Shown piece by piece: positions 1 to 8,501 of a stretch of DNA of 47,042 nt. Origin of the DNA: UBA1801 sp035353395 (GTDB lineage Bacteria; Acidobacteriota; Holophagae; Holophagales; Holophagaceae). The stretch is from contig DAOPZL010000018.1 in the NCBI GenBank assembly GCA_035353395.1, positions 1 through 47,042 of the forward strand, read 5' to 3'. The stretch's first letter is position 1; each line of letters opens with the position of its first letter. The position numbers and the translations under genes were made by a program. The notes beneath the pieces were generated by a model. That model had not been told where the DNA came from and did not search any database. It saw only the letters and a list, made by a program, of their open reading frames with translations.

Positions 1-593
1 TCCCGCACGATGCCGCCGGAGCCCACCTCCTGGCGGCTGCTCTCGAACTGGGGCTTCACCAGCAGGACGGCCTCCGCGTCCTCCGTGAGGCTCGGCAGGA
101 TGGGCGGGATGGCCAGGCGCAGGGAGATGAAGCTCAGGTCCGCCACCAGCAGGCGGCAGTGCTCCGGGACCCGGGACGGCTCCCAGGTGCGCAGGTTCAC
201 CTGCTCCATGGACACCACCCGGGGGTCGCTGCGCAGCTTCCAGTGGAGCTGGTTGGTGCCCACGTCCACCGCGTAGACCTTGGCAGCGCCGCGCTGGAGC
301 AGGCAGTCGGTGAAGCCCCCCGTGCTGGCGCCCGCGTCGAAGCAGGTCCATCCGGCCGGATCGATCCGGAAGGTGTCGAGGGCCCCGGCCAGCTTGAGGC
401 CGCCGCGGCTCACGTAGGGCAGGGTCTCGCCCCGCAGGCGGATCTCGGCCTCCTCGGGCACGGCCGTGCCCGCCTTGGTGACGGGCCTGTCGCCCACGAG
501 GACGTCCCCGGCCAGGATGCGGGCCTGGGCCTTGGCCCGGCTCTCCACGAGGCCGCGCTGCACCAGGAGCTGATCGAGCCGGAGTTTCGCCAT
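1..593 (-). CDS. tlyA: TlyA family rRNA (cytidine-2'-O)-methyltransferase, 3' end outside window
   Basis: About 197 codons are visible; the C-terminus runs off the left edge. The protein starts MAKLRLDQLLVQRG, a typical S4 RNA-binding domain (about residues 1-65), followed by an FtsJ-like Rossmann methyltransferase domain whose SAM-binding motif I reads FDAGASTGGFTDCLL. The family 2'-O-methylates rRNA cytidines and is often mislabelled haemolysin. The ATG at 591-593 is preceded by TGGAAGCC, a weak ribosome site. It follows the GH127 gene on the same strand after 165 bases and probably has its own promoter in that gap. The family assignment is firm; the exact rRNA target is inferred from the family. 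Confidence 0.9.
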   Translation of the reverse strand, partial: MAKLRLDQLLVQRGLVESRAKAQARILAGDVLVGDRPVTKAGTAVPEEAEIRLRGETLPYVSRGGLKLAGALDTFRIDPAGWTCFDAGASTGGFTDCLLQRGAAKVYAVDVGTNQLHWKLRSDPRVVSMEQVNLRTWEPSRVPEHCRLLVADLSFISLRLAIPPILPSLTEDAEAVLLVKPQFESSRQEVGSGGIVR

Positions 594-758
594 GGCTTCC
601 AGGAGAACACGGGGCCGGATCCCCTGCAAAGGGTCGTGAGCGCATTCTTCCCGACGCCATGGGAGAATTCCCGGAGGAGCCCCACGAGGCCCGAGATGGC
701 CGCGTCGAGGGGGGACGGGCGCGGCGGGGATGTTCGCGGTCCCAGGCGTTTTCCCGGC

Positions 759-2714
759 TCAGGACCTCTCGTGGATCCAGACGCGCATCTCGCCGGGGCC
801 GCGGTTGCCCCAGAGGCGATAGGGAACCGCCCGGAAGCGGACCGGACGTTCCTCCAGGGGGGAGAACCCGTAGAGATCCGCGTCCTCGTCCGGCGCCACG
901 CGGCGGAGGGCCTCGCCCTCGACCACCTCGGTGCCGCCCAGGAGGCTCGGATCGTAGCGTACCTCCAAGGGCGCTTCGCGCGGGAGGAAGAGCGCCGCCA
1001 GGTCCGCGCCGTGATCCGCCTCTTCCAGGCAGTAGATCGTCGGGCCATGCTGGATCGCCACCAGGCCCGCGTCCGCCCGAAGACCGGGATGGGCCCACAC
1101 CCGTCTCGCGGGCATGGGCAGGATGAGCTCCACCTGGTCCGCCGGGAGCCAGTTCCGGGATATGCGGGCATAGCCGTCCCGGCGGAGGGGGGCGAGGTCG
1201 AGCGCCTCCCCGTTGATCCGGATCGAGGGCGCCTCGCACCAGCCCGGCAGCCGGAGGGCCAGCGTGAATTCCGTCGGCCGCTCCATCCTGAAGGTGAACC
1301 GGGCGATGTCGCGGTGGGGGTAATCGGTCTCCTGGACGATGCGGACGGGAGATCCCCGGAAGGTCGCGTCGACGGTGCTGCCCACGAAGAGGTGGACCCA
1401 GAGGCTCTCCTCATCCAGGGTGTAGATGTAGGTCCCGATGGAGGCGACGAGGCGGGACAGGTTCGGCGGGCAGCAGGCGCAGCCGAACCATGGCTGGCGC
1501 CCGGGGAGCACGTGCCCGTGGTCGTGCCGCCGGGCGCAGGCTTCCGGCCACACCTCCAGGGGGTTGACGTAGAAGAACCGCTCCCCGTCCATGGAGATTC
1601 CGGACAGCACGCCGTTGTAGAGGGCCCGCTCCATCACGTCGGCGTACTCGCCCTTCGGCTCCATCTGGAGCATCCGGTGGGCGAAGAAGACCAGGCCGAT
1701 GGAGGCGCAGGTCTCCGCGTACATCGTGTCGTTGGGGAGGTCGAAGTCGAAGGTGAAGTCCTCGCCGTACTCCTGGGAGCCGATGGCGCCGGTGACGTAC
1801 ATCTGCCGGCGCGTCACGTTGCGCCAGAGCGTCCGGCAGGCCTCGGCCAGGGAGGCGTCCCCGGTCTCCATCGCCACGTCCGCCATGCCGCTGTAGAGGT
1901 AGACGGCCCGCACGGCGTGTCCCACCGCCTTGTCCTGCTCCCGGACGGGCCTGTGGGCCTGGGTGTAGGCGTAGACGTAGTCCTCGAAGTAGCCCTTGTG
2001 CCCCGCCTCGCCCCGCTCCCGCTCCTCGATGTCGTAGAAGTGCGGCTGCTTCCCGCGCTCGTCGATGAAGTAGCGGGCCAGGTCCAGGAAGCGCGCCTCC
2101 CCGGTGGCATGGAAGAGCTTCACGAGGGCCATCTCGATGACCTGGTGCCCCGGATAGCCGTGCTTCTTGCCCGGCTCCGGGCCGAAGACGGTGGCGATGT
2201 GGTCCGCGAGGCGGCAGACGACCTCCAGGAGGGCGCGCTTTCCCGTGGCGTCGAAGTAGGCCACGGCGGCTTCCATCATGTGGCCGGCGCAGTAGAGCTC
2301 GTGCTTGCGCCGCTCGTCGGTCCAGCGCCGGCCGGGCTCGGCGACGAGGTAGTAGGTGTCGAGGTAGCCGTCCGGCTGCTGCGTCTTGGCGACGATCGAG
2401 ATGACCTCGTCGGCGAGGGCCTCCAGGGCCGGGTCCGGGTGGGTGGTCAGCCGGTAGGCTACCGCCTCGAGCCACTTGGCCACGTCGCTGTCCTGGAACA
2501 CGTAGCCGTGGAACTTCCCCTCGGCAAGGCCCGCCGCGATGCGGAAGTTCTCGATGGCGTGGCTCTTCTCCGCGCCCGGAACCCGGTCGTTGAGGGCCTC
2601 CCACTGGTAGGGGATGACCTTCTCCCGGACCAGCCGGGTGAAACGGTCCCAGAAGGCATCGTGGATGTCGACGTTCCGCAGGGGAGCGGGCCGGCTGGTC
2701 CTGGAAGGGGTCAT
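759..2714 (-). CDS. GH127 family beta-L-arabinofuranosidase (651 aa)
   Basis: Glycoside hydrolase of family 127 (older name DUF1680). Family member HypBA1 of Bifidobacterium longum removes beta-L-arabinofuranose from hydroxyproline-linked arabino-oligosaccharides of plant extensins. The residues that in HypBA1 form the zinc-thiolate site and the acid/base are all visible: E318 (GEDF), E334 and C336 (AETCAS), C414 and C415 (GCACCPPN). There is no signal peptide, so it should act in the cytoplasm. I chose the ATG at 2712-2714 because GGAGG lies 6 bases upstream; an in-frame ATG 18 codons earlier runs through the preceding terminator hairpin. It is the last member of a peptide-importer gene cluster, which suggests imported glycopeptides as substrate (inference). 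Confidence 0.92.
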   Translation of the reverse strand: MTPSRTSRPAPLRNVDIHDAFWDRFTRLVREKVIPYQWEALNDRVPGAEKSHAIENFRIAAGLAEGKFHGYVFQDSDVAKWLEAVAYRLTTHPDPALEALADEVISIVAKTQQPDGYLDTYYLVAEPGRRWTDERRKHELYCAGHMMEAAVAYFDATGKRALLEVVCRLADHIATVFGPEPGKKHGYPGHQVIEMALVKLFHATGEARFLDLARYFIDERGKQPHFYDIEERERGEAGHKGYFEDYVYAYTQAHRPVREQDKAVGHAVRAVYLYSGMADVAMETGDASLAEACRTLWRNVTRRQMYVTGAIGSQEYGEDFTFDFDLPNDTMYAETCASIGLVFFAHRMLQMEPKGEYADVMERALYNGVLSGISMDGERFFYVNPLEVWPEACARRHDHGHVLPGRQPWFGCACCPPNLSRLVASIGTYIYTLDEESLWVHLFVGSTVDATFRGSPVRIVQETDYPHRDIARFTFRMERPTEFTLALRLPGWCEAPSIRINGEALDLAPLRRDGYARISRNWLPADQVELILPMPARRVWAHPGLRADAGLVAIQHGPTIYCLEEADHGADLAALFLPREAPLEVRYDPSLLGGTEVVEGEALRRVAPDEDADLYGFSPLEERPVRFRAVPYRLWGNRGPGEMRVWIHERS

Positions 2715-2729
2715 GTCAGCCTCCGGAAA

Positions 2730-2752
2730 GAAAGGGCGCCCAGGCGGGCGCC
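2730..2752 (-). terminator. Hairpin with short T-rich tail after the peptide-binding protein gene
   Basis: On the minus strand the arms GGGCGCCC and GGGCGCCC (self-complementary) are separated by GCCT and followed by TTTCTTTCC. It sits between the stop of the binding-protein gene and the ribosome site of the GH127 gene. The tail is short, so it may act as a partial terminator that lowers GH127 transcription relative to the importer. Confidence 0.5.
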
Positions 2753-2777
2753 CCCCCATTCTGTCCACGAATCGGCC

Positions 2778-4397
2778 TCAGGGCTTGAGGCTGGCGTAGA
2801 CGAAGTCGTACTGCGCGCCGATGAGCGGCGTGGAGAGCCCCTTGAGGCTCGGGCTGGTCAGGATGGCCTTGCGGCGGAGCTGGAGCGGGATCAGCGGCGC
2901 GTCGGCGAGGATGATCTTCTCGGCCTGGGCGATCATGCCCATGCGCTTCTTGGCGTCCTTCTCGACGAGGGCGGCCTTGATGAGCTTGTCGTAGGCGGGG
3001 CTGGCGTAGCCGGAGTTGTTCTGGCTGCTGTCGCCGAGCCAGATCTCCATGTAGCTCATGGGATCGTCGTAGTCGGGCATCCAGCCGCTGTAGACCATGT
3101 CGTACTGGTGCTGCTGCTCCATCTGGGCCCGCTGCTTGCGGGGCACCAGCTTGATCTTGACCGTGATGCCGAGGCCCTTCTCGATCTGCTGCTGGAGCGT
3201 CTCGGCCATGAGGCGGCACTCGTCGTTGTCCTGGATCAGGTACTCGATCGAGATCTTGGACGGGGAGTCGATCTTGAGTTCGGCCATGGCCTTCTTGAGG
3301 AAGCCCTGGGCCTTGGCCGGGTCGCTCTTCATGCCGTAGAACTGGACGGGATACTCGTCCCCGTACTTCTTCGTGGCGCCCTGGACGATGGGCAGCACGT
3401 AGCGGAGGTTGGGCGTGTAGAGGCCCTTGGTGGAGATCAGGCAGTAGGACTGGCGGTCGATGGCGTAGGCGACGGCCTTGCGGAAGTTGGCGTTCGCGAG
3501 CCAGGGCTTCTCCGCGTTGGGGCGCACGTTGACCTTCATCCAGTCGTCCGCGCCGTTGTAGAAGGGCTTGGCCAGGCCCTTCTGCTCGTACTGCTTGTAG
3601 AGGTTGGAGGGCACTTCCACGAAGTCCAGCTCGCCGTTCTCGAACATGGAGAGGGCGGTGGCCGTGTCCGAGATCTGGAGGATCTCGACGGCGTTCAGCT
3701 TGATGGAGGACGGGTTCCAGTACTGCGGGTTCTTGACCAGGAGCTTGCGCTGCTCGTTCTTCCATTCCTTGAGGACGAAGGGCCCGTTGTAGACGGCCTT
3801 GTCGGCGGCCGTGGCGTAGGTGCTGCCGTACTTCTCGAGGATGTCCTTGCGGACGGGGGCGAAGCAGTAGAAGCCCAGGTAGCCCAGGAAGTAGGGCGTG
3901 GCGTTGTTGAGCTTCACGGTGAGGGTCCTGGAATCGACCGCCTTGACGCCCACGCTGTCAGCGCTGGGGTTCTTGCCCAGGTTGTAGGCCTCGGCGCCGG
4001 TGATGTAGTAGCCGGCAAAGGCATACTCGGCGGCGGTCTTGGGGTCCAGGAGCCGCTTGATGCCGGTCTCGAAGTCCTGGGCGGTGACCGGCTTGCCATC
4101 GCTCCACTTGGAGTCGCGCAGGTGGAAGGTGAGGGTCTTGCCGTCCTTGGAGACGTCCCAGCTCTTGGCGGCGCCCGGCTTGACCTTGCCGTCCACGTTC
4201 CGGACGAGGCATTCGAACAGGGCGTTGCCGACGGTGAACGAAGGCGCCGCGTTGCTCTTCTGGGGGTCGAGGGCGGGGATCTCCGCCTCCATCGAGAACA
4301 CGAGGGTGTTGTTCTTGCCCGCCAGGAGCGGCGACGCCGCGAGCATGGCGGCCAGCGCCGTGAAGACGCCGAGCCTCGAAAGCCTCTTGCCAATCAT
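2778..4397 (-). CDS. Peptide ABC transporter periplasmic substrate-binding protein (family 5, 539 aa)
   Basis: OppA/DppA-type solute-binding protein. It begins MIGKRLSRLGVF with a hydrophobic Sec signal peptide ending near SPLLAGK and no lipobox Cys, as expected for a soluble periplasmic protein of a diderm. The mature part has the family landmarks EIPALDPQKS, LRDSKWSDGKPVTAQDF and the C-terminal PLIPLQLR region. The ATG at 4395-4397 is preceded by GGAGGAATCC. An in-frame start 4 codons upstream would overlap that ribosome site. It lies 60 bases after the M24 peptidase gene and downstream of the permease and ATPase genes, completing the importer. The substrate class (oligopeptide) follows from the family; the precise peptide is not visible. 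Confidence 0.93.
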   Translation of the reverse strand: MIGKRLSRLGVFTALAAMLAASPLLAGKNNTLVFSMEAEIPALDPQKSNAAPSFTVGNALFECLVRNVDGKVKPGAAKSWDVSKDGKTLTFHLRDSKWSDGKPVTAQDFETGIKRLLDPKTAAEYAFAGYYITGAEAYNLGKNPSADSVGVKAVDSRTLTVKLNNATPYFLGYLGFYCFAPVRKDILEKYGSTYATAADKAVYNGPFVLKEWKNEQRKLLVKNPQYWNPSSIKLNAVEILQISDTATALSMFENGELDFVEVPSNLYKQYEQKGLAKPFYNGADDWMKVNVRPNAEKPWLANANFRKAVAYAIDRQSYCLISTKGLYTPNLRYVLPIVQGATKKYGDEYPVQFYGMKSDPAKAQGFLKKAMAELKIDSPSKISIEYLIQDNDECRLMAETLQQQIEKGLGITVKIKLVPRKQRAQMEQQHQYDMVYSGWMPDYDDPMSYMEIWLGDSSQNNSGYASPAYDKLIKAALVEKDAKKRMGMIAQAEKIILADAPLIPLQLRRKAILTSPSLKGLSTPLIGAQYDFVYASLKP

Positions 4398-4457
4398 GGA
4401 TTCCTCCATCGGTCATGTTTCCGGCCCGGGGACCATCCCCGGACGCGGGCGTTCGCT

Positions 4458-5540
4458 TCACAGTTCGATCAGGCGGTCCTTGGGGAAGCGCGTCAGGCAT
4501 TCCCGGCCGTCCTCCGTCACGAGGACCGTGTCCTCGATGCGGATGCCGCCCCAGCCCGGGAGGTAGACGCCGGGCTCCACGGTGACCACGGTTCCCGGAA
4601 CGAGGGTGTCCTCGCACTTCCGCGACATGAAGGGCAGCTCGTGGATCTCCAGGCCCACGCCGTGACCCACGCCGTAGCCGAATTCGGGGAAGCCGCATCC
4701 GCGCACGTATTCGCGGGACGCGGCGTCGGGTTCCCTTCCGGACGCGCCGGGACGCGTGGCCGCGATGCCCCGGAGCTGGGACTCGAGCACGGCCGCGTAG
4801 GCTTCCCGCTGCCTGGCGTCCGCCTTGCCCAGGATGAAGGTCCGCGTGGTGTCCGAGCGGTAGCCCTGGTGCAGGGCGCCGTAGTCGACGAGGATGAAGT
4901 CGCCCCGCCTGAGCCGCGTCTCCGTGCCCGGGACCGCGTGGGGCTGGGAGGCATGGGCGCCGAAGGCGGCGATGGTGGGGAAGGCCACCCCGTCGGCCCC
5001 CGCCTGCACGAGGCAGTGCTCCAGCTCCCGGGAGAACTCCGCCTCGGACATGCCCTCCTGGACGACCTTGAGGGCCGCCTCCAGGGCCTGGTCGGCGATG
5101 GCGCAGGCCTTGCGGATCCGCGCGATCTCCTCAGGCCCTTTCACCGTGCGCAGCCGCTCGACGATGCCCTCGGTGGGGACGAAGCTCGCCCCCTGCCCGA
5201 GTCCGGCGGATATGGCCTCGTACTGGGCATAGGTGAGCGTGGCCTTCTCGAAGCCGATGGCCTTGAGGCCGTGTTCCCGCGCCAGGGCGGCGACGACCTC
5301 CCCGTAGGGCGGGAAGGGATCCCGGTGCTGGACCACCTTGGCGGTCCGGCACTCCTGCCCCGCCTGCTCCGTGTAGCGGGAGTCCGCGATCAGCCAGCGC
5401 CCGGAACGCCCGGCCAGCAGGTAGCATTCGGAGCCCGTGTAGCCCTCCAGGTAGCGCTGGTTGGCGTCCCGGGTGACGAGGAGGGCGTCCAGTCCGGCGG
5501 CGGCGAGGGCGGAGTCGAGGCGTTCATCGAGCGCGTGCAT
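4458..5540 (-). CDS. M24 family Xaa-Pro peptidase (aminopeptidase P/prolidase-like, 360 aa)
   Basis: Two-domain creatinase/aminopeptidase-fold enzyme that cleaves peptides next to proline. The N-terminal creatinase-like domain covers about residues 1-125 and the pita-bread metallopeptidase domain 130-360. All five metal ligands can be read: D219 (LVDYG), D230 (RSDTTRT), H293 (GVGHGVG), E322 (VEPGVY) and E336 (RIEDTV). There is no signal peptide, so it is cytoplasmic. The ATG at 5538-5540 follows AAAGGA. It lies between the dppF-type ATPase gene and the binding-protein gene, so it probably processes peptides brought in by that importer. Whether it prefers dipeptides (PepQ) or longer peptides (PepP) cannot be decided from sequence. 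Confidence 0.92.
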   Translation of the reverse strand: MHALDERLDSALAAAGLDALLVTRDANQRYLEGYTGSECYLLAGRSGRWLIADSRYTEQAGQECRTAKVVQHRDPFPPYGEVVAALAREHGLKAIGFEKATLTYAQYEAISAGLGQGASFVPTEGIVERLRTVKGPEEIARIRKACAIADQALEAALKVVQEGMSEAEFSRELEHCLVQAGADGVAFPTIAAFGAHASQPHAVPGTETRLRRGDFILVDYGALHQGYRSDTTRTFILGKADARQREAYAAVLESQLRGIAATRPGASGREPDAASREYVRGCGFPEFGYGVGHGVGLEIHELPFMSRKCEDTLVPGTVVTVEPGVYLPGWGGIRIEDTVLVTEDGRECLTRFPKDRLIEL

Positions 5541-5552
5541 GGGGTCCTTTCT

Positions 5553-6518
5553 TCAAGCGAGATGGCAGGCCAGGCAGTGCCCCGGGGCGGCCTCCCTGAG
5601 CTCAGGGGCCCGCTCCCGGCAGACGGCCTGGGCCAGGGGGCAGCGCGGGGCGAACCGGCAGCCGGGCGGGGGATTGACGGGGCTGGGCACGTCCCCGGTG
5701 AGCAGGATCCGCTGCCGGGCCTTCTCCTTGGCGGGATCCGCGATGGGGATCGCCGAGAGGAGCGCCCTGGTGTAGGGATGCAGGGGGTTCTCGTAGAGCT
5801 CGTCGCTCGGGGCGGTCTCCATGATGACGCCCAGGTACATCACCGCCACGCGCTCGCAGATGTACTTCACCATGCTGAGGTCGTGCGAGATGAAGAGGTA
5901 GGTCAGCCCGAGCCGCTGCTGGAGCCCCATGAGCAGGTTCACGATCTGGGACTGGATGGACACGTCCAGGGCGCTGATGGGCTCGTCGCAGACGATGAAG
6001 TCCGGCTCCACGGCCAGGGAGCGGGCGATCCCGATCCGCTGCCGCTGCCCCCCCGAGAACTCGTGGGGGAAGCGGTTGGCGTGCTCCTTGTCCAGGCCCA
6101 CGAGGTTCAGCAGCTCCCAGATCCGCTCCATGCGCTGCTTGCCGCTGAAGAGCCCGTGGATGTCGATGCCCTCGCCCACGATGTCGCCCACCGTCATGCG
6201 CGGATTCAGGGACGAGTAGGGGTCCTGGAAGATCATCTGGGCGTGGCGCGTGAACTCGCTCTTCTGGCGCTTGTCCAGGGACCTGGTATCGTGGCCCCGG
6301 AAGAACACCTGGCCGCCGGTGGGGGGGTAGAGCCCCACGAGGGCCCGGCCCGTCGTGGTCTTGCCGCACCCGGATTCGCCCACGAGCCCGAGGGTCTTCC
6401 CTGCGGGAATCGAGAAGGAGACGCCGTCCACGGCCTTGAGCGTCGCGCCGCCGCCGAGCCGGAAGTGCAGCTTGAGGTCCGCGGCCTCGACGAGGGGAGT
6501 CGTGTTCTCAGCGCCCAT
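5553..6518 (-). CDS. Peptide ABC transporter ATP-binding protein, OppF/DppF type (321 aa)
   Basis: Second ATPase of the importer. Walker A GESGCGKTT, signature FSGGQRQRIGIARSLA and Walker B FIVCDEPISALDV are intact. The C-terminal oligopeptide-transporter domain carries a cysteine set (CRFAPRCPLAQAVC...GHC), a pattern linked in some relatives to a [4Fe-4S] cluster. Its start overlaps the last codons of the dppD-type gene by 11 bases, so the two ATPases are probably translationally coupled. It energises uptake at the cytoplasmic face of the inner membrane together with the other ATPase. Confidence 0.93.
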   Translation of the reverse strand: MGAENTTPLVEAADLKLHFRLGGGATLKAVDGVSFSIPAGKTLGLVGESGCGKTTTGRALVGLYPPTGGQVFFRGHDTRSLDKRQKSEFTRHAQMIFQDPYSSLNPRMTVGDIVGEGIDIHGLFSGKQRMERIWELLNLVGLDKEHANRFPHEFSGGQRQRIGIARSLAVEPDFIVCDEPISALDVSIQSQIVNLLMGLQQRLGLTYLFISHDLSMVKYICERVAVMYLGVIMETAPSDELYENPLHPYTRALLSAIPIADPAKEKARQRILLTGDVPSPVNPPPGCRFAPRCPLAQAVCRERAPELREAAPGHCLACHLA

Positions 6519-7554
6519 GGCAGACCTCGGGTTCAGGTTGCCTGGCCTCGCCCGCGCGCGGCCTGGCCAGGTCGTGGTGCAGCCAGCAGGCGGCCACGTG
6601 CTCGCCCTGGATCGGGAACTGGGGAGGCTGGTGGCGCCGGCAGATCTCCATGGCCCTGCCGCAGCGGGTCACGAAGCCGCAGCCCGCGGGGGGGGCGAAG
6701 AGATCCGGCGGCGTCCCCGGGATGCTCACCAGGGACTGGTTCCGGTTGCGGTCCAGCCGCGGCCTGGAGCGGAGCAGGGCGATGGTGTAGGGATGGGAGG
6801 GCTGGTTGAAGACCGCCTCGGAGGTCCCTTCCTCGACCACCTGCCCCGCATAGAAGACCGCGATGCGGTCGGCCATGTTGGAGACCACGCCCATGTCGTG
6901 GGTGATGAGCATGACCGCCATGCCGGTCTCGTCCTTCAGGTGGCGGATGAGGTCCAGGATCTGCGCCTGGGTGGTGACGTCCAGGGCCGTGGTCGGCTCG
7001 TCGGCGATGAGGAGCCGGGGCCGGCAGATGATGGCCATGGCGATGACGGCCCGCTGCCGCATGCCCCCCGAGAACTCGTAGGCGTAGCGCTTGAGCTGGC
7101 GCTCGGGCTCGGGGATCCCCACCTGGCCGAGCACCTCGACGGCCCGCTTCCGGGCCTCCGCCGCGCTCATGCCCGGGTTGTGCTCGAGGAGCCCTTCCGT
7201 GATCTGCCGACCCATCTGCATGGTCGGGTTCAGGGAGGTCATGGGGTCCTGGAAGATCATGCCGATCTTCGAGCCCCGGATCCCCTTCATCTTCCGTTCG
7301 GAGAGGGCCAGGATGTCGGTCTCCTCGAAGTGGATGCGGCCCGAGATCTCGGCCGGAGGCGAGGGGATCAGGCGGAGCAGCGTCTGGGCGGTGACGCTCT
7401 TCCCGCAGCCCGATTCGCCCACGACCGCCAGGCACTCTCCCGGCCGGACCGCCAGGGAGATGCCCCGCACGGCCTGCACGGATCCGCCGTAGGTCTTGAA
7501 GGACACGAAGAGGTTATCGATCTCGACAAGGTTCTGCATGTTCGTGTCGTCCAT
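6508..7554 (-). CDS. Peptide ABC transporter ATP-binding protein, OppD/DppD type (348 aa)
   Basis: First ATPase of the importer: Walker A GESGCGKSVTA, signature FSGGMRQRAVIAMA, Walker B LLIADEPTTALDV, switch His in LITHDMG, and a C-terminal oligopeptide-transporter domain with CGFVTRCGRAMEIC. I give the ATG at 7552-7554, two bases after the permease stop (TGAGGATG). An alternative ATG 5 codons later (MQNLVEIDNL) aligns slightly better with relatives. The same reading frame stays open far upstream over the permease gene, but that stretch is antiparallel-free shadow sequence and not protein-like. Confidence 0.92.
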   Translation of the reverse strand: MDDTNMQNLVEIDNLFVSFKTYGGSVQAVRGISLAVRPGECLAVVGESGCGKSVTAQTLLRLIPSPPAEISGRIHFEETDILALSERKMKGIRGSKIGMIFQDPMTSLNPTMQMGRQITEGLLEHNPGMSAAEARKRAVEVLGQVGIPEPERQLKRYAYEFSGGMRQRAVIAMAIICRPRLLIADEPTTALDVTTQAQILDLIRHLKDETGMAVMLITHDMGVVSNMADRIAVFYAGQVVEEGTSEAVFNQPSHPYTIALLRSRPRLDRNRNQSLVSIPGTPPDLFAPPAGCGFVTRCGRAMEICRRHQPPQFPIQGEHVAACWLHHDLARPRAGEARQPEPEVCHGR

Positions 7555-7556
7555 CC

Positions 7557-8501
7557 TCAGCGCCGGAGCTTGGGGTCGAGGGCGTCCCGGAGGCCGTCCC
7601 CCAGCAGGTAGAGCGAGAGCATCGTCGTGCAGATGAAGAACGACGGAATGAAGAGCTGCCAGGGCGCGAACCGGAAGTTCTGGGAGCCGTAGCGCGCCAG
7701 CAGGCCCCAGCTCGCGTTGGGGGGCTGAACGCCCAGGCCGATGTAGCTCAGGAAGGCCTCGGTGAAGATGGCGTAGGGGACCGCCATGGTGACGTTCGTG
7801 AGGATCAGGCCGATGGTGTTGGGGATCAGGTGGCGGAAGATGATCCGGGCGTCGCTGGCGCCCAGCTTGCGGGCGGCGAGCACGTACTCCTGGTTCTTGA
7901 GCTGGAGGATCTGGCCCCGGACGAGGCGGGCGGAGCCCACCCAGCCGATGATGATCATGGCGATGATGAGCGGCGAGATGCCCTCGCCCAGGGCCACCAT
8001 CACCAGGATGGCGACGATGAGGTAGGGGATCCCGCTCACCACGTCGATGATGCGCATGATGATCATGTCCGTCCTGCCGCCGAAGTGGCCCGCGACGCCG
8101 CCGATGCAGACCCCGATCAGGGCGTTCAGCGAGGCCGCCAGGAACCCGATGGACAGGGAGACCCGGGCGCCGACCCATACGCGCGCCCAGATGTCGCGCC
8201 CGAGGGTATCGGTGCCGAACCAGTGGAGGGCCGAGGGGGCCTGGTCCAGGTTGTTCTCGTCGATCGACTTGAAGTCGAAGGAGCCCAGGCTGGGCCCGAT
8301 GACGGCCATCGCCACGTAGAGGGCGATGAGGCAGATGCCGAGCATCGCGATCTTGTTCTTGCGCAGGCGGATCCAGGCGTCCTGCCAGTAGGAGAGGCAG
8401 GGACGGACGATGCGCTCGGCGTCGAGGGAGTTCCTGTCCTGGATGGGCTCGAACAGGGTGGCGTCGAAGGTGTCGGGAAGCGAGGGAGACGGCGTGCTCA
8501 T
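7557..8501 (-). CDS. Peptide ABC transporter permease, OppC/DppC type (314 aa)
   Basis: Inner-membrane permease with the usual N-terminal cytoplasmic segment, a first transmembrane helix (about residues 52-72, IAMLGICLIALYVAMAVIG), a periplasmic part containing FGTDTLGRDIWARV (the OppC landmark) and a permease core with the EAA loop near AARKLGASDARIIFRHLIPN. The ATG at 8499-8501 overlaps the stop of the upstream permease in the form ATGA, a 4-base overlap typical of coupled subunits. It forms a heterodimer with the OppB-type permease. Confidence 0.94.
   Translation of the reverse strand: MSTPSPSLPDTFDATLFEPIQDRNSLDAERIVRPCLSYWQDAWIRLRKNKIAMLGICLIALYVAMAVIGPSLGSFDFKSIDENNLDQAPSALHWFGTDTLGRDIWARVWVGARVSLSIGFLAASLNALIGVCIGGVAGHFGGRTDMIIMRIIDVVSGIPYLIVAILVMVALGEGISPLIIAMIIIGWVGSARLVRGQILQLKNQEYVLAARKLGASDARIIFRHLIPNTIGLILTNVTMAVPYAIFTEAFLSYIGLGVQPPNASWGLLARYGSQNFRFAPWQLFIPSFFICTTMLSLYLLGDGLRDALDPKLRR

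Noticed and set aside
159..6809. A very long open plus-strand frame of more than 2200 codons
   Set aside because: It is antisense to well-supported minus-strand genes and its translation is low-complexity Gly/Val/Leu/Asp text typical of the reverse strand of GC-rich coding DNA.
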